Assembly: GCA_019232935.1 (NCBI GenBank)
Contig: JAFAMZ010000128.1
Coordinates: 1 to 32,818 of the forward strand
Source: Silvibacterium sp.
GTDB lineage: Bacteria; Acidobacteriota; Terriglobia; Terriglobales; Acidobacteriaceae
DNA: 32,818 nucleotides
Reading direction: 5' to 3'
The notes beneath the pieces were generated by a model, which saw only the letters and a program-made list of their open reading frames with translations, did not search any database and was not told the DNA's origin. A program made the position numbers and the translations under genes. This document shows positions 26,421-32,818 of this stretch, in pieces. The first letter of the stretch is position 1, and each line of letters starts with the position of its first letter.

Positions 26421-28154
26421 CTATTTCGCCGCCTGCGAAGCAGGCTCTTTCGCCGGAGTGGCGCCATGGTTTCCAATCTCATTCAGATCGAGCCGGAATC
26501 CCGCGGATTTATAGTCGGTGCCCAGATATTGCCGGGGCATCGAGGTCGCGTTTCCATCGCGCAGAGCCGCATAATGTGGAGAACAAATCTCCACGCCGGC
26601 TTCGTTGAATTTGTCCTGAATGTTCCGGTGCAGGTCGGAGTAGATGTTCAGTACTTCACGCGGATGATCGGTGTAAGCATTTAACTCGTAAACCGGATAG
26701 AAGTCGTTCAACGCTCTCTGCAGCACAAACGGCGGTGGATCGTGAAGCACATGCGGAGTAGCCAGCGCCGCGCCGATCAATAGCTCGTGCACTGTTCTCC
26801 ATGGCGCCTCATAGGCGATCGATACCGTGGTGTAAAAGATAACTCCCGCCTTCCTGGCCTCAGTGCTGTAGTTCTTTACCGATCCGCTCATAACGGTGGC
26901 ATTCGGTATGGTGATGATTTCGGCCTTCGGAGTAAGAAGCCGAGTAATCAGCATATTTTTTTCGACTACTTCGCCCATGGTTTCGCCGATCTGCACCCAG
27001 TCGCCCAGTAGAAACGAGCGCATGTAGGTCAGAATGATGCCCGCAATGGCATTGGCAACGGCCGATGACGACCCGAGTGACAACAGCACGCCCAGGAAGA
27101 TCGAAATGCCCTGGAAGGCCGGAGTCTTTGCTCCCGGCAGATAGGGGAAGGCAACAACCAGGGCCAGCGCCAGAACCATCATCCGTATTAATTTGTCCGT
27201 CGGCTCGGCCCAGTCCGGATAGAAGCCGTGAATCTTTAGGTCACCTTTGCGAATCTGGGCGAAGACCAGCTTGATCAGGCGCATCAGGTAATAGGTAACA
27301 AGTGCGACTACCCCGATGACGACCAGGTTGGGGAGATAATCCAGTGCCGACTTAGCCAGCAGTTCCAGTTGCGACAGCACCCATTTGGTGGCGGTAAGCG
27401 ATATCTCGCGAGTAGATGAGTAGAAGCCCAGGGTTACGGTAAGAAATATCTCGAAGAGAGCCAGGATAAGCGTCCATCGCAGGAAAGTGCCCAGTCCGAG
27501 TAAAAAGGGCCCCACATAAGAGACCCACAGATGCCATGCCGATTTGTCCTGCCGCGCTGCGCTGATTTCGGTTCGCTTCTCAATCCTGTGCCGGACAAAC
27601 AGACGCACGCGTCGGACAAGCCATAACGCGATCACCAGAAAAACCGTCGCCAGCGCGGTCTTGAGAATCGCTCGGAGGATCATCCGCCAGCTGTGATCCT
27701 GTCTGTAACTCTCGACGGTCTGACGAATCTTCTGCAGGTATGCCTCGGCAAGCTGTTGCCGCGGCTCGCCGGCACCTCTTGCGTCGGCGTCGGTCACAGC
27801 CATGATCACCAGGTTTTCGGCCACGATCTCCGTCCACGCGTCTCGCACTTCCAGATGGATGGAATTGGCCGGAATCGAAGCGTCTCTGGCGAGGGCGATG
27901 ATACGGGACTTGATGGCGTCGGCCCGTCCCTGCGGCGTAAGGGTGCCTACCGGCTCATACACAGTCAGTACTGGATTGCCGTCGATGACGACTTCGCCTG
28001 CGGGTATCTCCTCGTCGGGAATACCCGCGGTGCTGGCGGCGGAAGTCGCGGCCGCCGGGGCTGGCTGTTGCTGGCCGGCTGCTCGCTGAGCGCAGGTGAC
28101 GAGGCCCAGGCAAATTAAGGCTGACAGATAGAGGTTAGCGAGTGTCTTCTTCAT
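26421..28154 (-). CDS. MscS-family mechanosensitive ion channel
   Basis: 577 aa, signal peptide, multiple TM helices, SSSAVANAIAGIILTYMRSFLLGDWVQIGETMGEVVEKNMLITRLLTPKAEIITIPNATVMSGSVKNYS (MscS TM3/beta domain). Confidence 0.94.
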   Translation of the reverse strand: MKKTLANLYLSALICLGLVTCAQRAAGQQQPAPAAATSAASTAGIPDEEIPAGEVVIDGNPVLTVYEPVGTLTPQGRADAIKSRIIALARDASIPANSIHLEVRDAWTEIVAENLVIMAVTDADARGAGEPRQQLAEAYLQKIRQTVESYRQDHSWRMILRAILKTALATVFLVIALWLVRRVRLFVRHRIEKRTEISAARQDKSAWHLWVSYVGPFLLGLGTFLRWTLILALFEIFLTVTLGFYSSTREISLTATKWVLSQLELLAKSALDYLPNLVVIGVVALVTYYLMRLIKLVFAQIRKGDLKIHGFYPDWAEPTDKLIRMMVLALALVVAFPYLPGAKTPAFQGISIFLGVLLSLGSSSAVANAIAGIILTYMRSFLLGDWVQIGETMGEVVEKNMLITRLLTPKAEIITIPNATVMSGSVKNYSTEARKAGVIFYTTVSIAYEAPWRTVHELLIGAALATPHVLHDPPPFVLQRALNDFYPVYELNAYTDHPREVLNIYSDLHRNIQDKFNEAGVEICSPHYAALRDGNATSMPRQYLGTDYKSAGFRLDLNEIGNHGATPAKEPASQAAK

Positions 28155-28244
28155 TACGGAACTCGGCGCGGGCAGTGTGCTTACATTCGATCGGCAGAAA
28201 ACTACATTCCGATATGCACCCTGATCCAGGCCTGAACTCCTCTC

Positions 28245-29678
28245 CTACTCTTGCCAGCCTCCCCCCAGCGCCTGATAGAGATCGACGTAATTCTGAAGCT
28301 CGGTCAGCCACGCCTGGTCAAGGCTGATCTGGGAGTCAAAGTACTGTTGCTGGGTCACCAGGACCTCGAGGAAGGCCGTATATCCACCGAGAAATCGCAC
28401 ATTCGCGAGATCGGCCGTCTGCTTGTAGGTGTCAGTCTGCTCCTGTATTTTCATGCGGTAAGCGCGGGATTGGCGATAGCCGACCAGGGAATTCGACACA
28501 TCGCCAAACGCTTGCTGAACGGTTTGCTTGTACTGCAACTCGGCCTGATCGCGCTGTGCCCAGGCAAGACGATAGTTGCTCGTGATCCTGCCCCCCTGGA
28601 AGATCGGCTGCGCTATTTGGCCGCCGAGTGACCAGATGGTCGCCGGCCCTTGGAGGAAACTCGTCAGCGCCGTGCTCGATGCGCCGAAGGTGCCCGTCAA
28701 GGAGATTTGCGGGAAAAACGCCGCCTTGGCAACCCCTACGTTTGCGTTGAAGGCAACCAGGTTCTGTTCCGCTTCGCGAACGTCCGGCCGCCGCTCGAGG
28801 ATCGTTGAAGGCAATCCTGCGGGCACTTCAGGCATGTGCGGCTGCTCCCGGAGGGTGATCCCGCGCAGTATCGGCCCCGGGTTTCTGCCCAACAGAATGC
28901 TGATCGCGTTCTCCGTCTGCTCAATGCCCTGCGTCACAGACACGATGAATGCTTCCGCCTGCTGTTGCAGAAGTTGTGCCTGCAACACATCAGTCAGAGC
29001 GCTCTCGCCGCCTTTGAACTTGATCGTGTTGATCCTCACGATCTCCTTATCAGCCTGCAGGGTCTGCTTCGATGACTCCAACTGAGAATCGAAGGTTCTC
29101 AGTTGGAAATATGCGTTTGCAACCTGCGCCACAAGCGTGGTTCGCACCACGTCCTGCGCATAACGGGTGGCGAGCAATTGCGCGCGCGCCGCTTCTGTCG
29201 CGCGACGGTACTGGCCCCAGAAGTCCACGATGTAGTTCAGCTGCAGAGTTGCTGTGTCAAACGTAGGCTCGTGGGTATTGCCGAAGAGCTGTTCGTTCCG
29301 AAGGTTGGTTATCCCGAAGCTTCCGTTGAGGGTAGGAAACTGGTTTGCGCGCACGATCCCGACATTGGCCTCGGCCTGCAGAATGCGCGTCGCGGCAACG
29401 CGAATGTCATAGTTGTTTGTCAGCGCTTCCTTGATCAGGGCTTGCAGCGTTTGGTCCTGGAAGACCCCGAACCACTTCATATCTCCAAACGATTCCTGAC
29501 CGGGTTGGGTGGGCGTCTGTGCCTGTGCCGGCTGAGCGCCTTGTTGATCGGTCAGCGGCGGCGCAACCCCGCGATACTGATCCGGAACCGACAGTGTGGG
29601 GCGCTTGTAGTTCGGTCCCAACTTGCACGCACAAGGCAAGAGCAATAGCAGGCTGAGCACAAACGTTCTTGCTCGCAT
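28245..29678 (-). CDS. RND efflux outer-membrane lipoprotein, NodT/OprM-like
   Basis: Preferred start ATG 29678: MRARTFVLSLLLLLPCACKLGPNYKRPTLSVPDQYRG (lipobox, KLGPNYKRP), then TolC-like repeats. Track start 29891 lies inside the RND permease. Confidence 0.95.
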   Translation of the reverse strand: MRARTFVLSLLLLLPCACKLGPNYKRPTLSVPDQYRGVAPPLTDQQGAQPAQAQTPTQPGQESFGDMKWFGVFQDQTLQALIKEALTNNYDIRVAATRILQAEANVGIVRANQFPTLNGSFGITNLRNEQLFGNTHEPTFDTATLQLNYIVDFWGQYRRATEAARAQLLATRYAQDVVRTTLVAQVANAYFQLRTFDSQLESSKQTLQADKEIVRINTIKFKGGESALTDVLQAQLLQQQAEAFIVSVTQGIEQTENAISILLGRNPGPILRGITLREQPHMPEVPAGLPSTILERRPDVREAEQNLVAFNANVGVAKAAFFPQISLTGTFGASSTALTSFLQGPATIWSLGGQIAQPIFQGGRITSNYRLAWAQRDQAELQYKQTVQQAFGDVSNSLVGYRQSRAYRMKIQEQTDTYKQTADLANVRFLGGYTAFLEVLVTQQQYFDSQISLDQAWLTELQNYVDLYQALGGGWQE

Positions 29679-32600
29679 CAGTCGTGCCCTCCATCGGCGC
29701 TGCCCGCGACCGCAGGCTGGGGTTGCGGGGCAGGTTCCTTCTTCTTTTCGAACAGCGCCCCGAACTTCTCCACCACATCGAATGACACCGGAACAAAAAA
29801 GACGGCGATGATTGTGGAGGCGAGCATGCCGCCAATGACCGTCGTCCCAAGCACCTGGCGAGAAATAGCGCCTGCTCCGAATGCTCGCCACAACGGCACG
29901 CAGCCAAGGATGAAGGCAAATGCAGTCATCAGGATTGGCCGCAGTCTCGTCCTGGCACCGGCTAGTGTGGCGTCGATGAGCGACTTGCCGCTGTCATACT
30001 CAAGCTTGGCGAATTCCACGATGAGGATGGCATTTTTGGACGACAGCCCGATCAGCATAACCAGCCCGATCTGCGCGTACACATTATTGTCGAAGCGGCG
30101 TAAGTAGAGCGTAAAGAACGCACCGAAGACGGCTATGGGAAGTCCCAGCAATACGCTGAAGGGGAGCGTCCAGCTCTCGTATTGGGCGGCCATGATGAGG
30201 AACACCACAAACAAGGCCATGCCAAAAATGACGGCCGGCGAAACGCCTTGAGCCGCCTTTTGCTCCTGGTAAGACATACCGGAGTAATCGAAACCCATCT
30301 GGCCGGGCATGGTCTCATGAAAGACATCTTCCAACGCAGCCATGACCTGCGCAGAACTGTATCCAGGTGCAGCCGCGGCATTGATCTGCACGCAGTTGAA
30401 GAGGTTGTAGCGCATGACGAACTCGGCCCCGCTGCGCGCATCAGTGGTGGTCAGTGTACTGAGCGGGACCATGCTGCCTGATGCGTTCCTGACGTAAAAC
30501 TTGCCGAGATTTTCTGCCCTGGTCCGGAAGTCGCCGTCGGCCATAACATATACCTGCCACTGCAAACCGAAGCGGTTGAAGTAGTTAATCAGCGAACCTC
30601 CCATGAACGTCTGCACCGTCTGGTACAGGTCACTCAGCTCGATCTGCTGGGTCATCGCCTTGGCGTTGTCCACCTTTACGCCAACCTGGGGAACGCCGAA
30701 AAGGGCGGTTGTGAAGAGCCCCGCCAGTTCCGGGCGTTTGCGCGCTGCGGCCATATACTCCCGGGTCTCTTTCGCGAGAAAGTCAATGCTGCCGCCCGAT
30801 CTGTCTTCAAGGATGAAAGTAGCGCCTCCTGAGGTGCCTACGCCCGGGATCGCCGGCGGGGGGAACGAGAATGCAAGCCCCCCGGGGACCCTTGAAAGGG
30901 CCTTTTGAAGGTGGGCTTTGATCCCTTCGTAGCTTTCCTCCGGAGTCTTGCGTTCCTCCCAGGGCTTAAGTGAGATAAAGAAGAATGAACTGTAGGTGGC
31001 GGCGACGCCGCTCAACAAGCTGTATCCGTTGACGGTGCTGACATATTGCACGCCAGGCGTGTCCATCATGATCTTCTCGACCTGGCGCGCAGCGTCCGAG
31101 GTGAGTTGCAGAGACGAGGCATTAGGCAGTTGCAAACCGGCGTAGAGGTATCCCTGATCTTCATCGGGAAGAAAACTGCCGGGGAGTTGTTTACCGAAGT
31201 ATCCCGCACCCACGGCCAGGGCTGCGAGCAGGAGAAAGGCCAGAACGGATTTGTGTATAAGGTGCCTGCAAATGTTTACGTACACGTCAGTGGCGCGCCC
31301 GAAGACCTTGTTGAAGCCGCGGAAGAAGGCGCCGAGGGGTCCTCGCGCTTCCTTCTTGGGCCGCAGCAGCATGGCGGACAGCGCAGGGCTGAGGGTGAGC
31401 GCGTTGAATGCGGAGAATAGCACCGAAATCGCAATCGTGATTGCGAACTGCTTGTAGAGCTGGCCGGTGATTCCGGGGATAAAGGCCGTGGGAACAAAGA
31501 CCGCCGCTAGGATGAGCGCGATGGCAATGACAGGTGATGAGACTTCCTCCATCGCTTTGATAGTCGCGTCGTGAGGACTCAGTCCCTTTTCGATATTGTG
31601 TTCTACGGCTTCCACGACGACGATGGCGTCATCGACGACCAGTCCAATCGCAAGGACCATACCCAGGAGTGACAGGGTATTGATGGAGAAGCCAAGCGCG
31701 GGAAAGACCATGAAGGTCGCAATGAGTGAGACAGGAACGGCAAGCAGCGGAATCAGAGTTGCCCTGAAGCCCTGGAGGAAAATGTAGACGACGATGATGA
31801 CCAGGAGCAGAGCCTCTCCCAGTGTCTTGTAGATTTCGTGGATGCCGGCACTCACAGCGAGTGTCGTATCGAGCGCGGTTATATAGTCCAGCCCCTGGGG
31901 GAACCTGCCTTTCGCCTCTTCCATCATTTTGAGGACAGCGGCTCGGGTTTGCAGCGCATTGCTGCCGGGAGTGAGATAAAGTGCGATGAGGGCGGCGGGC
32001 TGAGCGGGCTTATTCTCTCCCGCCGTTCCCAACCGCGCAACATAGGAATAGTATTGCGATCCCAGTTGCACTCGCGCCACGTCTTTCAGCCGCAGAATTT
32101 GCCCATCTGGCGTGGCGCGAACCACAATTTGCCCGAACTCCTCAGCCGTAGGCAACCGCCCGGGCGCTCGCACGTTGTAGGTGAATTGTTGACCGAGCGG
32201 GACGGGCTCGCCTCCAATCTGCCCCGCGGGGTTGACTTTATTTTGGGCCTTGACCGCGTTCGTGATGTCGGACACGGTCACGCCGAGGCTCGCCAGCCTG
32301 TCGGGATTCACCCAGATGCGCATGGCATAGGGACCGGCGCCGAATATCTGCACCTGCCCGACGCCCGAGATTCGGGTGAGCGCGTATTGCAAATTGATGG
32401 TGGCGTAGTTGGCCAGGAAAATGCTGTCGTAGGTGCCGTTGGGCGAGTAGAGATCAAGGAGCATGAAGGGCGCCGTCGTTCCCGGCTGAACGATCACACC
32501 CTGCTGGGTCACCTCGGATGGCAGTTGCGAGGCGGCCTGTCCCTGCCGCATCTGCGCCAGAATCTGGTCGGTGTTGATATCGGTTCCCAGCGCGAAATCA

Positions 32601-32818
32601 ACATACAGCGTCATCTTTCCGCCGGAGCTCGCGCTCAACGAGTACATGTAGTTCATGCCGCTGACGCCCGACATCTGCTGTTCGATCGGCGTTGCAACGG
32701 ACTCCGCAATCGTCTGGGCGTCCGCGCCGGGGTAAGTGGCTTGCACCTGGATCATCGGATCGGCAATATTGGGGAACTGTGCCGTAGGCAGCTCGAGCAC
32801 CGCGACCCCGCCGGCCAG
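29678..32818 (-). CDS. RND efflux permease, HAE1/AcrB-like; N-terminus beyond right edge
   Basis: Frame open to the window edge (LAGGVAVLELPTAQFPNIADPMIQVQATYPGADAQTIAESVATPIEQQMSGVSGMNYMYS); GMVLAIGLVVDDAIVVVEAVEHNIEKG; GLSSKNAILIVEFAK. Stop overlaps the outer-membrane-factor start (TGATG). Confidence 0.97.
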   Translation of the reverse strand: MAGGVAVLELPTAQFPNIADPMIQVQATYPGADAQTIAESVATPIEQQMSGVSGMNYMYSLSASSGGKMTLYVDFALGTDINTDQILAQMRQGQAASQLPSEVTQQGVIVQPGTTAPFMLLDLYSPNGTYDSIFLANYATINLQYALTRISGVGQVQIFGAGPYAMRIWVNPDRLASLGVTVSDITNAVKAQNKVNPAGQIGGEPVPLGQQFTYNVRAPGRLPTAEEFGQIVVRATPDGQILRLKDVARVQLGSQYYSYVARLGTAGENKPAQPAALIALYLTPGSNALQTRAAVLKMMEEAKGRFPQGLDYITALDTTLAVSAGIHEIYKTLGEALLLVIIVVYIFLQGFRATLIPLLAVPVSLIATFMVFPALGFSINTLSLLGMVLAIGLVVDDAIVVVEAVEHNIEKGLSPHDATIKAMEEVSSPVIAIALILAAVFVPTAFIPGITGQLYKQFAITIAISVLFSAFNALTLSPALSAMLLRPKKEARGPLGAFFRGFNKVFGRATDVYVNICRHLIHKSVLAFLLLAALAVGAGYFGKQLPGSFLPDEDQGYLYAGLQLPNASSLQLTSDAARQVEKIMMDTPGVQYVSTVNGYSLLSGVAATYSSFFFISLKPWEERKTPEESYEGIKAHLQKALSRVPGGLAFSFPPPAIPGVGTSGGATFILEDRSGGSIDFLAKETREYMAAARKRPELAGLFTTALFGVPQVGVKVDNAKAMTQQIELSDLYQTVQTFMGGSLINYFNRFGLQWQVYVMADGDFRTRAENLGKFYVRNASGSMVPLSTLTTTDARSGAEFVMRYNLFNCVQINAAAAPGYSSAQVMAALEDVFHETMPGQMGFDYSGMSYQEQKAAQGVSPAVIFGMALFVVFLIMAAQYESWTLPFSVLLGLPIAVFGAFFTLYLRRFDNNVYAQIGLVMLIGLSSKNAILIVEFAKLEYDSGKSLIDATLAGARTRLRPILMTAFAFILGCVPLWRAFGAGAISRQVLGTTVIGGMLASTIIAVFFVPVSFDVVEKFGALFEKKKEPAPQPQPAVAGSADGGHD

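Noticed and set aside
1-32818. CRISPR arrays, tRNA/rRNA genes, transposases, phage or defence genes
   Set aside because: No regularly spaced repeats, RNA-gene signatures or characteristic proteins were seen by eye; a tRNAscan/Infernal/CRISPR search would be the decisive check.

Overview
This 32.8 kb window is GC-rich, densely coding bacterial chromosome. It is probably Acidobacteriota: it carries an ADOP-type duplicated orphan permease and a very long Oar-like TonB-dependent receptor. I see no rRNA, tRNA, CRISPR array, transposase or phage module. Gene order: M16 zinc peptidase (-, runs off the left edge); long-chain acyl-CoA synthetase (+); SRPBCC-like ORF split by an apparent 1-nt frameshift (+); cold-shock protein (+); ADOP permease (+); TonB-dependent receptor, GH39 glycosidase, FAD amine oxidase and MFS transporter (+); small hypothetical (+); NAD synthetase (+); DsbA-like thioredoxin (+); Dps (-); zinc-ribbon protein (-); tandem universal stress protein (+); NarL-type response regulator, receiver-only regulator and PAS histidine kinase (-); membrane protein, PPK2 and MscS channel (-); RND outer-membrane factor and RND permease (-, runs off the right edge). 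The most interesting unexplained signal is non-coding. Three near-consensus CRP-type dyads (TGTGA-N6-TCACA, each 9/10) lie in the 20.5-22.4 kb stress/signalling region. Each has a -10-like hexamer starting exactly 29.5 bp from the dyad centre, the geometry of a class II CRP/FNR promoter, and together they would drive the zinc-ribbon gene, the USP gene and the NarL-type regulator. Other signals are a LexA-box-like dyad upstream of PPK2, a hairpin-rich Dps/zinc-ribbon intergenic region, a structured leader before the TonB receptor, and a probable dispersed intergenic repeat. No clearly new enzymatic or defence system was found.
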